Counted from the first letter of the stretch, positions 1 to 13,339 are shown. The stretch is DNA of 64,000 bases from Zeugodacus cucurbitae (GCF_028554725.1 NC_071667.1:66441501-66505500), one strand, 5' to 3'. The notes: generated by a model not told the origin, from the sequence alone. Program-made: numbers and translations.

Positions 1-132
1 GAATTGTTAGTTTAGTCAAATGTGATTCACTGTGTTTTATATGGTAAACAGAAGAATTCAAATTTTATGCTCTAAAGAAATCAAAAAAGTAAAAAGAAAT
101 TATTTTAGTGTAAACCCAAAGAAATAGAAAGA

Positions 133-232
133 ATCGGCCAAATATGGCCTATGCCGATACCGATGCCGATGCTTAATTTTGTAGCCGATACTGGCCGATG
201 CCGATACCAAGGCCGATTAATCGGTCGGTCTC
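133..232. repeat. Imperfect CCGATR-repeat stretch
   Basis: The stretch is built from irregular repeats of CCGATG and CCGATACC and ends in ATCGGTCGGTCTCTA. It is more GC-rich than its surroundings. Similar CCGAT-rich ends occur in insect hAT-type elements, so this may be the terminal fragment of one, but no second end or target duplication was found. The open frame crossing it on the minus strand encodes only Gly-Ile repeats and is not a gene. Confidence 0.45.
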
Positions 233-3020
233 TACAAAATACTCGCATGCTCAGGTGTGTGTGTGTAATGAATATTTTGTATTGAAGACTTGCATAATAC
301 TTGGCGAATAAAATCGGCAGTTGTTGATGATGCAAAAACAACAACAACGACAACAAGAGTAGTGTGACAAGCAGTAATTCGACTAAATTCGTAGTCGAAA
401 TGGAAGCTGTAGCTGAGTCCGTGGAAATGGTGAAATAAATGATGAAACCTGGATTGGAAATGTATGCAGTTGTTAACAATTTCTGGGAAAAGATTTTAAA
501 TAAAAGTAAATATTTTTGTAAATGAAGCTGAAGATGTAAAAGTATTTTGTCTGCTAATTTTTTTTAAATTTTAATTTTAAGGCCTCATTTCTCATCTTTC
601 TTCATTAATCAGCTAAGTTTTGAAATGTACTGTTATACGATTACAGGTGAAGCAAGGATTTTTTCAAATTCAGATGAATAATTAAATAAAATAAAAATTA
701 CGAATTATTTCAAACGATTTTAAATTGAAAAAAAAAAAATTATAAAATAAACATAAATAATTCTGAGAAAAAAATTTTAAGAGAAAATTTTGTCATAAAA
801 TATTTTTAGAAAAAATATATTTTCATTTTTCAAAATATAATAAAAAATGTTTTTATTGTTTTCTTATTTATTAAAGCCTTTTTGGCATCAAAACTTAAAA
901 ATTAATAAATAAAATAAAAGAAATAAATAAAATTAAAAAACAAACAATAAAACCTTTCCACAATATGCAACAATTCATAAATGTAGTCCATAGAAGGGTT
1001 TTGCTAAAATCACCACTTGCAACACGGTCAGTAAATTCAAGTTCAGTTTTGCAACATATCAACATCAAAACTCAGCGAAGCGCAAAAAGTCACCTGAGTA
1101 CAACAACACTCGCATAAAAGGTAGTCAGCCAGCCAGTGCGCAGCTGCAGTGGAGCAACCTTATTTCGGCAGCGCATGCACACCACACAGCTTCCGTATTG
1201 TACTTTTTGTTGTAGACGCTGCTCAACTCGATTCACTTTTTTTTTTGGTGGCTGATTCGTTTCAATTTTGATAGCACACATATGTACAGACAAAAACAAC
1301 AAATTTTGCTGCGCTGTTGTTTTGTTGTCGACCTTGTTCCAGTTATCACACAGAAAATCATCAAAATCTCAATAATAATACATATAAGAAAAGGCGGCCA
1401 AAAAAGAAGAGAAGAGGGCAAAGAGCAACAGTAACAGCAACAACAGTAGCAGCGGTGAGAAGCGGCCGAAAATGCATGGCAAGCTTTTTTATGCTTTTAT
1501 GTCTGTATGTATGTGTGAGTGTGTATGCATGTGTATGACATGGCCAAAAGAAACTGAAAGTGAATGAAAGATGTTGCAAAGAAGCTGATGAGTTGGTTGG
1601 AAAACCAGTTGTGTCGTGTAGTTATTGCTGTTGTAGTTTATTGTATTGTTGCTTTTGCCTACTAGGAATGCAACTGACCACCGCAAGTTTGCTGTGGCTG
1701 GCTTAAGCAAATGTGCAAAAGTGCAAAAGTATGAACAATGAAAGAAAGACTGAAGATGCGCACAATTCCAACAACAAAGAAAACCATAATAAATATACAA
1801 CAACAAAATTTTATTAGACAACAATGGAAGGCGTCTCATTAGCTATCAACATATACAAGGAAGCCAAACCGTAAGCGATTTTAGGTGAACATATAAAAGA
1901 AGAAATGAAATTCAATAAAAAATCATATAAACACCTATGCTAAGCCAGAGTTAGTGCTAGTTAGTGTTGTAAGTCATCACTAAGTTTACACTCTCACAGT
2001 CTAGCATTAGCTTAGTAGCTCTTCACATAAATTGCTAACTCAAAAAAATAAAATTGAGCGCATTTATTGAGTGAAATTACTCAGAAGCCAGTAAAGCCAC
2101 TCGCACTCACATCTGCTTCAAGCCATGCACTTCTGGCTGTGCTGTGTGTGTTAGTGCTTCTATGTGTGTTAGCTACTCCTTTAATCCGTTGTGTGCGTGC
2201 AATTGCTTTGATTTTTGATTGACCAATTTTTGTTTAGTTTACTTCATATAGTATTCATATGAGTATTCATATGATTGTACGTATGTCTTATGTGTGGTCT
2301 TTGTTTACTTAACTTACTGTTAAAAACCACTTTTTATTACTTTTCTATTCACTTCACTTGTCAAAACATCGCTTTGCATTAACCAGTTATTCACTTCAGT
2401 TACATCTATCAAAAAAGGCCATTGCAGCAAGTCAGTCAACAAGTGCAGTTATTTGCCTTTGTATGTATGTTTGTGTTGTTATTTTAGCAGGCGAACGCGA
2501 CAAGTGGCTCGTTTATTATTCGGTGACAAAGAAGATTTTGAAAATGCGGGGTTTTGAGTTTGGTTTATATGTTTAAAATTTGTGTGCTGATCAATTAGGG
2601 TTAATTTTAAATAAATATTTATGTAAGACTACTCACTCTTATAGTATTACTAATTTATTATATTTAAAGCGATTTGATATTTATGTTAAACTTTTTAGTT
2701 TACAAATATAAATTTAAATGAAATAAATATATTTATTTGACCTCATTGTGTAAGGAGAGTTAAATTATGATTATTCTGATTTATTTGGTTTGATAGTAAT
2801 ATGCTATGGAAAACTTTTAGTATCTCTAGTTATATCCGTTGGTCGTCCCTTTGGTTAATCTGAACGGATTTGATTTCATATGGCTCAGGTTGCCATATAG
2901 CACCATAACCGATCTGTAAAAGCTTTGCAATATTTGAAATAATCTAATCCAGCTTATATATCTTAATAAAGGGATTTTCAAAAGGGATGGTACAAAAGTA
3001 GACCGTAGGTTCGCCATTTC
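233..3020. other. AT-rich noncoding DNA
   Basis: No coding exon is recognisable. The stretch holds long A- and T-runs (about 660-960), a CAACA/CAGCAG-rich part at 1330-1460 that resembles fly regulatory or untranslated sequence, and short GT/TATG microsatellites near 255-266 and 1499-1540. Open frames here are low-complexity and lack domain content. Confidence 0.6.
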
Positions 3021-3024
3021 ATCA

Positions 3025-3465
3025 TTGAAAGATATACGATTGGCGTTGCAACCGTTTAGCCGGTTATAGCCGAATCGACGATAGTGCGCCACCTCTCTCT
3101 CTCCTTCGCAGTTCGGCGCCAGTGGGAGATCCCAAGTGTAACCAGGTCGCTCTCCACCTGGTCCCTCCAACGGAGTGGAGGCCTTCCCCTTCCTCGGTTT
3201 CCTCCAGCGGTTACTGCATCGAACACTTTCAGAGCTGGAGTGTTTTCGTCCATTCGGACAACATGACCTAGCCAGCGTAGCCTCTGTCTTTTTATTCGCT
3301 GAACTATGTCAATGTCGTCGTATAACTCGTACAGCTCATCGTTCCATCGTCTGCGGTATTCGCCGTTGCCAATGTTCTGAGGACCATAAATCTTGCGCAA
3401 AATTTTCCTCTCGAAAACTCCTAGTGTCGTCTCATCCGATGTTGACATCTGCACCGTAAAGTAGG
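3025..3465 (-). mobile_element. LINE 3' fragment (RTE/CR1-like ORF2 C-terminus)
   Basis: The minus-strand frame at 3056-3454 encodes the familiar C-terminal tail of a non-LTR retrotransposon polyprotein. It has a VFERKILRKIYGP motif, then RLRWLGHVVRMDE, then a basic GRGRPPLRWRDQV block and a final Trp/Arg-rich segment ending WRTIVDSAITG before the stop. The reverse transcriptase and endonuclease domains are absent, so the copy is 5'-truncated near 3460, as is usual for LINE insertions. It is inactive. The exact clade (RTE, CR1 or Loa) cannot be decided from the tail alone. Confidence 0.8.
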
Positions 3466-3469
3466 ACGG

Positions 3470-5210
3470 GAATGATAAGCGAAAGTATTATTTCACCAAA
3501 ATTGGGTTCAGCGTCTGGATTTCTACAAGCATGCCCGTAGTGTCCATGTAAACAAATCAAGTTTCATACATAATATCATCGAATGTACTTCCACATTATT
3601 AAAGAATTTCAATCATCATCCTAAACTGTTTTTGTTTTATTCAAAATAGAAAAAACGTTTGTAGGGCTCTTATTGAAAACCCCTTATCTAATAGGGGACC
3701 TAGGATCTACAGATCTAACAGCTGATAGAACTCGGGACTATTACATATTAATACAGACCACTTCCCACTATACTTTTATACTTATCTTATAAATGAAAAT
3801 CGATTTTGTATTTTTTTGTTTTTATTCCAAGCTCATGCTAGAATGCTTTATATAGTAAGTGGTTAGTAAAATATCATATCGCTTATACGCCCAATTCGTT
3901 CGTATTAATTTATTAAGAGATTTTTTCATAAAATCCTGACTATCTTCTTGTTCTTCAAAAGAAGCTATAGCTTTTATAAGGGTAAAATCCAGTTTAACAA
4001 TGTTTAACTTATTTACATGATTGCAATAAAATTAAAGTTTTCAAATGTCTCTGCCTTTTTTGGAAGACATGTTCGAAAATCTTAATATTTAACCTAAAAT
4101 GACTTGCTAAATGCCAGTTAATTTCTTTCTTTATATACCTAAATAATAACGATCTATATATCTTTTTGAATTAATATTAAAAAAACTTGAACTCTGAAAA
4201 AATGTATATAATATTTTAGGAAGCAATTGTAAATAAATAATACCAGTTAACTTAATTTTCTTAATATTACAATAATAAAAATACATATTTTTCACTGATT
4301 CAGTGAAGTAATAAAATAATACGACATGAAAACTGCTAACGAAACCACTAAAACTTCAAAAATTGTTTAACCCGAATGACTAACTAACTAATTCGCGCGA
4401 TTCCAATAAGTTGCAACACAAAACAAAAGCAAAAGTATTTATTTTGTTACACTTCTTGTTTTATTTTATTTTTTGTAACAATTATTGTTGCTAAAATCGC
4501 ACTGCATATTTATGTATATCTGTGGCATTTGTTCGTAGTATAACTCTATGTAGGAATGTGTGTGTACTCGAGTGTATTGCAGTCAGTTGTTGCATGCCAA
4601 ACTGGCTGCGAAATACTCGTAAAATACCAAAGAAACGAGAAGTCGGCAAGAAGTTACTCATACGCCCGATTGTACCGGCACTTAACGCTTAAAAGCAGCA
4701 ACAATTTAGTTGTGACTTATGAGTACATTCAAGTGTGTATGTTCATGTATTTGGGTATTTTGGCCGATTACCACATTCTCGCTTGTAAATATCAGCTATA
4801 TTTACATAGATCTACTTGTAGCGAGGCTTGCTTGTGGGCATGTAAGAGCGCCAACCAGTTTCGTATGCACATTTGCGGCGATCTATTTTGCGCTCGAATT
4901 ACTATTACTACAATAACAGCAAATACAATAATGCAAATTATAAAGTTTTGTAAATTCATACATATGTATATTAGAGTTAAATTTTGAAAGTAAAATCAAA
5001 TTTTTGGTATTTTAAATAATTTGTATTGTTTATATGTAAGTGCTAGTATGTGAGTGTATGTGTTTGTGCAGTTTCGCTAATTTAATCAATAGAAAATTGT
5101 GAATGTATGCCAATTGTATGTATTAGTATGCATATTAAACTGTGTTTGTGAATAAATTAATTTACAATAAAATATACTCATATCGTAATTGTGATTAAAG
5201 ATTAGTTTTA
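3470..5210. other. Noncoding DNA without recognised features
   Basis: AT-rich sequence. The open frame at 4556-4987 has no recognisable domain and mixed composition. A small CCCC/GGGG stem-loop lies at about 3680-3697. I see no gene. Confidence 0.55.
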
Positions 5211-5214
5211 TTAA

Positions 5215-5919
5215 GGGGTTAGGGGTAGTCAGAGACACGAAAAAATGAAAAAATTCAGTAATTTTTTTTTGCTATTAAATCATGTTATTTTAAAAAAGTA
5301 ATAATATGGCGATATTTCACAATATTTTGACTTGAGGTCAAGAAAATTTGAAAAAAATTATAATTTCCAAAGTTATTGCTGTTTGTGTTGACCCAGTGCC
5401 AAAAAAAAGTCTTTGCGGTGACAATCCTCCTTGGAGATTCATCTAATATCAATCGGATAAGAAAAAAAATTTTTATAAATAGATAATCCTGGGTGTGATC
5501 GAAGGTTTTTTCAAAAATAACAAAATGGCGGCCTGAAGAAATCTTTTTCAAGATTTTCGGGAAAACATCGGCAGTTAATTGGTCTTAAAAAATCGAAATT
5601 TGAAAAAAAGAGCTTCGATCAGGCTTAGGATTATTATGTATTCTAAAATATAAATTTCATTAAAATCTACTGATCGGTTTTCGAGTTACAGTTGTTACCA
5701 GTTCAAAAAACAAACATAGTTTTGAGAAAAACGTATTTAAAATTTCACACTAACGTGTTGGAGTACCCGAGCGCTCTTTCTTATTTGTCGAATAACTCGA
5801 AAAATAATTACGGTATCAACTTAAAACTTTCAGAAAATAGTTTTAAGATATTACACAGTTAACGAAATTGTAAAAAAATAAAAATTGATTTTTTGAAAAT
5901 CTTGACCACCCCTAACCCC
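5215..5919. mobile_element. TTAA-flanked MITE, full-length copy (family M1)
   Basis: The element starts GGGGTTAGGGGTAGTC and ends GACCACCCCTAACCCC, an almost perfect 16-base terminal inverted repeat. It is flanked on both sides by TTAA (5211-5214 and 5920-5923). The 705-bp interior is AT-rich and has no transposase. TTAA target duplication is the hallmark of piggyBac-type transposition, so this is probably a non-autonomous piggyBac-like element (inference). Two further copies lie at 15313-15663 and 63048-63530. Confidence 0.8.
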
Positions 5920-5923
5920 TTAA

Positions 5924-8820
5924 AATATAAATATAAGTTTATAAATATATATATATATATATTAGCTGCAGCAAATTGCATTTTGATTACAATTCGATTT
6001 AATAATAATTATTATCAATTATTATAATATAACAACATTAATGCAATATTTTTCTAGCACTTAATTTTCTCTAAAAAAATCATATATAGACATACATTAA
6101 TATATATACATACATATAACATAAAATATTTCATAAGAAATATACAAACCTAAAAAATTTCAAATTAATTCATTTCCTCTTCGGCCTCATGACTCAGTTC
6201 CTCAATAATAATGAGTATTTTCCGTTTACTCATAATTTTGTAGTTTTTTTAATGTTATTTTAAGCGGCAGTACGAGTAATCGCCTACCAATCCCTTGGCC
6301 TATCTCACCTTCGCCAATTTATCAATAATGCGAAAAACAGTAAATTGGCTGAATAAAAAAATAAAAATAAATAAAGAAAGAAAATTGCACATCTCTGTTT
6401 ACTATTTTTGTTGTATATAATTAGCACTCCACACTTGCGATCACATCAAGCGCTCTGACTTGGATTTGTGTCAAGTTCATTTCTTGTTGACTATACTATT
6501 TAAAGGTTCGTAGTCTTGCATCGTCACAAATATTTGGTGGTGTGTTAAAAGAAGTGATAAATATATTACAGTTTTTTATGATTATGAAATACTTTTGGTA
6601 ACTGGGTAGTGAAGAATATGCAGGTCTGTAGGGGATCAATGTTTACCACATGTTGCCAGTAGACTCTGTGTATGAGAAAGAGAGATGGCTGCTTAGGTTA
6701 AGCAGAACTTACTTTATTTGCCTTCAAGTGGTAACGATAATCCGCCACATTTTACACCAAACATTACTTCTTAAAAGTAAATATTATCTGCGGTTCAAGT
6801 CTACTGAAACCAGTCGCCCAACGCAATTCAAAATGCCTACTATCATATCTAGTAGACCGTTAACTATACTATAGTGGCCTTACATAATACTGATGTGAGA
6901 CTTGTACACTTAAATAATACCGTTTACTTCCCCAATCTCTCAAACATAAAAAATCGCATAATTTACAAAATTAACTTAATAATGGCTTCTATATTCTAGA
7001 ACATTTCAGCAATTATAAAATAATTGACTACAATTAGCCTTGTAAAATATTCCAAAACTACTTTTGAAATATCAAATTTTTGCTTCTAAATACTTATTTG
7101 ATTAATTCCACACCGATAACAAATAGCTTAACAACTTAATAGTGCTTGATGAGTTTTACGAGCGTGTGCGGCAATAGTTCCTGTTTATAATTTTATTGCG
7201 CAATAGTATCCTGTTGCTGTATGAGAAGATATGTGATTCGGATTCTACAGATTGATAAGATTTTGAGATATTCAATTAATAGTAAAGCATATTTGCTTAA
7301 GTGCTATAATACAAACATAAACTATTTAGCACGTTTTCAGCATTATGGTCTATACTTCCATCAAATAATTTAATATAATTATTTTGTTAGGTTTTTGACT
7401 ACTCACTGTTATTGAGCAGAAAAAAATGCGTTTTTTGACATTTAAAAGAACGTGAAGAAATATGTTTTCAAATTGCTAGCTATTCGTATAAAATATAATA
7501 TTATAAAGTGTAATATACATATGAGAGCTTCAGTAGTAGGCGTGACACATTCCTCCGTAATTACTTATATCATAATAAACCCATTATTGTCGATTCATCT
7601 GTTGGAATTGTCCGCATTGCTAGGGAATATACTCTGCTAACAAAATTAAAAAAAAATCAAGACAGAAGACATGTGTCTGTCCAATGCGTCGGCATAAAAA
7701 GCACGTCTTTGCGGTCAAGGTTAAATGTACAAAAGTGATAACAAAAATATTTGGAGGGGCAGACAAAATGTGTGTGTGTAAGAAAAAAATATGCTTTAGA
7801 TATATTTTAAAATTTTATATATGAATATAAAGACACATGTGCGATTGCATTAGGGCTGTACTTAATTGTAATTATAAAATATAAATTTATATACAAATAT
7901 TTTAAAGGTATATTTCTTCATGACTACGGAAAGTGCTTGAATTGAATATAATTAAGAAAATTAAAAAAAAAAAATGGAATAAAAAATTAACAGTATTTCA
8001 TCGAGTGTAAGTTTGAAGTAAAAACATAGACACAAATTAATTCTACCACCTAATGCATTGTAAAAACATACATTTCCACACTAATTCTATTGTTTATTCA
8101 AATTTAATATTTTTTGGGTTACGTGAGCATATCTACATATGTATATCGGTTAATCTCTTTGGTGAATAAAAAAATATTTAATTTTGATTTCATTAAATAC
8201 TCATAATCTTCTGGCTCTTTTATTTTCGTAAAAAAAACCATTCAAAAGAGTGCAGCCCTAATGTTTATATACATAGAGGCCTAGCTTGTAAGCGGTCAGA
8301 GCTAGCGAACAGCAGTTGAAAATATAAGTTCGAGTTAATTGATATTTGTTACACAGTTGTTGTAAAATTTTAAACAAAAATGCAAGTCATGGTTATAATA
8401 TAAATCTGGCAACTGGGAGCATACCACACATTTTTGTCCAATTTTTAATTTCATAATGGAGTTTTGATAGCTCAATAACTATTCGCGGTTGTGAATGCAG
8501 AGGACTTGTGTGACGATATTATTTTTTCACTTCAAGGCTCTTTTTTCTTTCATAGAATTCTTTTTAGCTTACTCTTTTATAGATCTAATTCTCAACAATA
8601 AATAAATGTATAAAATTTTAGCGTCACGCTGAAAACATTGTAAAAAATCTTTCTTTCCAATAAAGGGCCTCGAAATTATTTTCAGCAAAAATTTAAATAA
8701 TGTTTGCGAGATTTTATTATTTATACAACTTCTTGAGATTTATATAAAATTTCGACAGTGCAATTGGTTGACTACAGGTTAGTTGGCCGTCATTATTGTA
8801 TTGTGGTGGTCGGTTCTCGG
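5924..8820. other. AT-rich noncoding DNA
   Basis: The stretch has a short TA run at 5946-5962 and many poly-A/T tracts. Open frames at 6650-6874 and 7452-7640 show no known motif. Nothing else was recognised. Confidence 0.55.
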
Positions 8821-8825
8821 AAATG

Positions 8826-9445
8826 AGGTTAGGTTAGGTTAGGTTTGTAGACAGATCTCTGCAAAAAACAGAACAAATCACTTAGACAGCCTGGCGCTGT
8901 CCATTGTGATACCAGTAAAACTCCCTGTGGATCAAAGACCTTTAAGATTCAGCAAAACGCTTGGAATCTGTTACAAATTTCTTAAGACGGCTAATGTCGA
9001 TTCTAACCAATGCGCTAGGATCGCCGAAAAAGGGCCTTCCGAGGTGTTTCAACCCAGACTGAGTCAAAAGCTGGACAATGAAGAAGGAAATCCTTAGATA
9101 ATTCCACCTCGCTTTCCTCCATACAGCTTTGGCAACTTGCATCTGACACGATTCCAAGTCTCTATGCATGGGTACCCATTGGACAATGTCCAGTAAGTAC
9201 ACCAATGATCGCGCTAAGATGGACCTTGCCCAGATAAAGCAGTTGAAAGGACCTCTTACGCTCCACAGAGGGCCAAAAGGACCTCGCCACTGCACAAGTG
9301 CTGATAGTGGTAGACCAGCGTTTGACGAGTTCATGCGTAGTTTGTATGTCCAGCGCTCTTGCGCAGGTGGACCATGGACTACCAACGCGCTCCCATTCCG
9401 ACGTCAATGTAGCTAGGGTAACCTCCCTTGCAAGCTTCATTGTTT
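8826..9445 (-). mobile_element. LINE 3' fragment with (CCTAA)n tail, minus strand
   Basis: Two overlapping minus-strand frames (9162-9440 and 8942-9385) together give the C-terminal part of a Jockey/R1-like LINE polyprotein. The segment starts EVTLATLTSEWERVG and continues through GVLTGHCPMGTHA, then after a frameshift to a SGLKHLGRPFFGDP segment and an ISRLKKFVTDSKRF segment. The zinc-knuckle-like Cys/His residues expected after GTHA are lost. The 3' end, read on this strand, is a short CCTAA repeat at 8826-8847. The copy is 5'-truncated near 9440 and frameshifted, so it is dead. It belongs to the same family as 12790-13338. Confidence 0.8.
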
Positions 9446-9449
9446 AACT

Positions 9450-12345
9450 CTTAGGTAACTTCTGAGAGCTATTTTTTGTAATATTAGAATGCTGTAATTA
9501 TTTAAAGCTACACTTGTACTTTTAGTATGGTTCGGGAACTTCGAAAATTCGAAAACTAAAGTTCGCTCTTCTTTTTCCTTCTTTAAATTGTTAGTGCCTT
9601 CTTTTAAATAAAACTCAGCGTCAGCTTATCAATGGAACAACCAACTTAGCTTATCGATGAATAAACCAACTATGAACTATCTCCAAAGTATCTATTTTTA
9701 TTAAAAAAATCCCAATCGCTGTTACATGCAAACGCGTCATAATCAATAACCAAACACATTAATGCAATGACCTTCATTGGCCTACTAAAATGATCCAATT
9801 AGCTTACAAAATTGGTTGAGTCACAAACTATTTAGCACCTTTAGCACAATAAATACAGAGGCCAATTGAATTACAAGACCATAGTTGAGTGTAACTATGC
9901 ACCTGCGCTACTTTGTCATGCACTCTGCATACACACACACACACACACACATACATATGTACGTGGCAGTTGACAGCGATTGCATAAATTCGCCTTGAAT
10001 AGTTTCAATGTCAATATGTCCAACATTGGCGCGATGCAAAGAAGACACATTGACAAGAAAGCTAAGTGAAGTAAAGCAAAAAAAAAAAAAATTACAAAAT
10101 ATTAACAAGTGGCAGCAAATCAAATTCAAACTGCCAAAGGGTCGCACATACTTTACCCAGCGCGCTATTCCCCCCCCTCGAACAGATACAGAGGCATACA
10201 CATACAAAAAAGTGGCTTAAGCTTTGGGTAGTTCATAAGCAGACAAGTGTCACTCTCTTCTTTCTACTACTTATACCTCGTGTCTTCGTCGTCTTCGCCT
10301 GCTGCTCTTACAGCCTTCATGCAAGCGCTAAATACCAATAATAACAACAACAACAATGCAGGCAGCCCAATTCAATTTGCGGCTCATTAATTTATTGTTT
10401 ATTGTATTGTTGTTGGCTTGTTGTAATGTGCTCATTGTTGGTTGTTTGCTTGAATAGTTGAATAAATGAAATCGAAAATGACAAGCAACAACAACAACAA
10501 CAACAGTGACAGCAACGTCAGCGAACGCATGTTGGCAATAAGGCACGGTAATTTGCGCAAGCGTGACATTGAAACCTGAATCGAATTCGGCAGCGTCGCT
10601 CGCAACGAATCAAAGCATATCGTAGCGCGTTGTATTAGACGGCGTTTCTCTGCTCATCAGCAAAGTGCTGGCGTTGGTTTTTTGTGTTGTTGTTTTTTTG
10701 TTGGTATGCAAGTGCAAATGAAGCTTTGGATGTGAGTGAGTGTGTGTGTGGGTGCAGTTGGCCATTGGCCTAGTCGCTGTATATGCAACAACAAAACAAT
10801 TTACACACTCATGCCTGCACCTGTGGGTGGCTAACTGCTTTTGTGTTTGTTTGTTGTTGTTGCCTGCCTTCTTGTCTTGGCTTATAAGTGTTTGCTCATT
10901 TATTGGCCATTGAACGCGGTGTTGGCTTCTATGCAAAAAAAAAGAAAAAACAAAAACAAATACAACTCAAAAGTTTCATATATAAAAATATAAAAAAAAA
11001 ATATTTTTTTTTGTTGTTTACAACATTTTTTTATTTTAGTTAGTCGGCGCGTTGTGTTGTAATCGCTTATGGCCAAAATAAGCAAATAGCCTAGTTGGCA
11101 ATGCGCTTTAGCCTCTATAGTCACTGTGTGTGTGTGAAGATACTTGTTGTTGTTGTTTTTGTTTTGTTCATTCGCCTTTACAAGCCATTCTATTGTAGTA
11201 CAATAGTACAAATGCTCGCATTAAATTAATTTAATAAATTTCCACACACTCACAGGCAAACAAAAGCAGACCAGCGCGCAATCATAGGAACATAAGCGCT
11301 TAGTTGAAGGTAAATGGCGTATAAAATGGAATAAAATGAAATAAAATAAAAATGTATTAAAATAAGGTACATACACATGAATGAACGATGTCTGTATGTA
11401 TATCGACATAACGGCACCTTGTAACTGCTTGTGAGCGCTTGCATAAAAGACTTCTTATTATAAAATTTTATATGAATTTAACATACGATTTGTTGTTATT
11501 GTTGTTGTTGCTGTTTATCGAACACAAATTTGGCAAGGTCTTGAAGGTTTCTTTAACATAGAAAAGTACTTAACACTCGGTGGTGGTCTAACATTATTTG
11601 CTGTGCTGCAATAAGTTAGTAGAAATAGTTGGTTTCTTTTAATTTGATCGAAGACTGCTTGGGATTCCGCAACACGCAACTAGTCTGAATGAATGAAAAT
11701 AAAAAGAAATACTGAAACAATTTTTCTACCTATTGTAATAAGTTTTAAGCCTTAAGTAATGCTTTGAAACAAATTGGTTTTATTCAATATTGGCTTAGTT
11801 ATAAACAACACCCTTTTTGTGGTCATAAATGGGACTTAAGAAGTTTAAATTTTGAACATTATATGGTTCGTAAATATTATCTTCAAGTGTAACAATACAT
11901 TTTTGCATTGTCTTGAAACAATATCGAAGTATTTTCTCCAATTTGACTGTAACATGCTCTTTCCTTAATCGAAAACCATGAAAACACGTTGGTTGTTCTC
12001 GTTATGAGAGAAGGTATTGAGTACCTAATAAAGATTATATGACCTTTGCTACATAATCCAATCTCTTGGAGGTTGAAAACGAAAAAGATCAAATCTTTGA
12101 TCATTTTATTATATAGACTGTTTCTTCTATTATTTAGAGTCTTACTTCTTATAAAACACACGTCACAAAAGATTTTGTTTCAAAATGCTTCGCGAAAGAA
12201 AAATTTTCAATGGATTTCAACAAGCAGAAAATTTGTTTTTAATGATTTATAACGTTATTTTTCCATGGAAAGTCTGAAGAAAAAGTTTTGAAAGTAATTG
12301 TACTTAGAGAAAGTCTCTGAGTAAACTGGAGAGACAAACGTTTGT
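9450..12345. other. Noncoding DNA, CAACA-rich in its middle
   Basis: The region 10260-10930 is richer in GC and in CAACA/TTGTTG runs than its surroundings, as is common in fly cis-regulatory DNA. Runs of A or T at 10080 and 10990-11030 interrupt it. No exon with convincing coding content was found on either strand. Confidence 0.5.
9930..9952. repeat. (AC)n microsatellite
   Basis: About 11 uninterrupted AC units, followed by ATACATATGTACGT. Confidence 0.95.
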
Positions 12346-12349
12346 TGTA

Positions 12350-12457
12350 CAGTTCTCTTGAATTGGTAATAGCTGTCAAGTTACATACAAATTACCTTCG
12401 TAACTCGGAAGTCTCTAAAATTCGAAGTTTTTTTGTGGATTTTTGGTTTCGGGTTAG
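12350..12457. repeat. Degenerate pogo-like MITE copy (family M2)
   Basis: The sequence starts TA-CAGTT and contains the blocks AATTGGTAATAG, ACAAATTACCTTCGTAACT and TTTTTTTGTGGAT in the same order as the better copies at 39363-39534 and 50955-51110. The right terminal repeat is not recognisable. It is an old, eroded copy. Confidence 0.55.
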
Positions 12458-12789
12458 ATAATAATATATTCAATATTTTTTAGCATAAAAGTTCATAATT
12501 CGTATTGGTTTGACAGAGAATTTTGAGTAGTAGTGTGGTTGGTATCTCCTTCTTCGAAGACAGCTTCTTTAAGATCGACATCTCCGAATTTTAGAGAATA
12601 AGAAAAATTTATTTACGCCTTCTTCGGATGTGAGAGTTCTATGAGATATCGCTGTAGACTTTTGTGGTAGCCCAAGATAAAGCTTAATAGTAATTGCAAA
12701 ATTTTAATTTGTGCTGCTATTATCCGAATACAATTCTTAAAGCCTAGTTTGTTAGCTTAGTCAACAGTGTTTATTTCCCATGTTTTACT

Positions 12790-13338
12790 TAATAATGCCT
12801 CTCCACATTGGATCAGTGGTCGTTAAATGAACACTGTAGGCTTTGCATATCAACCCGTACCCATGCAACTGTGAGATCGATCTGGCCTCAGGTGAATCGC
12901 AGGATATCCACTGAGCTATTTACTCTTAGTAAGGTTCAGCTGGCCGTGCATATAGGAGTCATTATTGGCCACTACCCGATGGGGTTACATGCTGTGAGGC
13001 TAAATCTTCTGACGAACGCAAATTGCCAAAGTTGCATGGAACAAGGGGAGATTGAGACATCGAGACACTTTCTCCTTCAGCTCCTCCTAGCTTTCGCTAG
13101 ACTGTGGCGGACATATTTTGGTAGGACAATCTTCGAAGAACTACCTGAAGTGTCCCGACTACAAATTAGTTACCTGCGCCAATTCGCGAAAGGCTCAAAG
13201 CGCTTTGTGGTTACTTCAGTGTTTTGGGCATCCATTTTGAGGAGTTTGCGGCATCACAAAGGACTGGCTTTAGCTGTCCAAGTGAGACCTCTTGTGGCAC
13301 AGCAGATCAGCCACTATAACCAAACCTAACCTAACCTA
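12790..13338 (+). mobile_element. LINE 3' fragment with (CCTAA)n tail, plus strand
   Basis: An open frame at 12808-13329 encodes 173 residues of a LINE polyprotein C-terminus. The order is IWPQVNRRIS, then GVIIGHYPMGLHAVRL, then a zinc-knuckle-like CQSCMEQGEIETSRHF in which the last expected Cys is missing, then LRQFAKGSKRF and the end SHYNQT. The stop codon is the first TAA of the tail ACCTAACCTAACCTAA. The 5' part with reverse transcriptase is missing, so this is a truncated, inactive copy. It shares the family with 8826-9445 but has the opposite orientation. Confidence 0.82.
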
Positions 13339-13339
13339 A

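Noticed and set aside
105..479. 124-residue minus-strand frame
   Set aside because: It runs through the CCGATR repeats and CAACAA low-complexity DNA; no domain.
5215..5230. GGGGTTAGGGG resembling G-rich telomere or quadruplex sequence
   Set aside because: It is the terminal inverted repeat of the TTAA MITE and occurs inverted at the other end.
8826..8847. TTAGG repeats that look like an insect telomere
   Set aside because: Only about four units, directly at the 3' end of a LINE open frame; the same tail ends the copy at 13338. It is an element tail, not a telomere.
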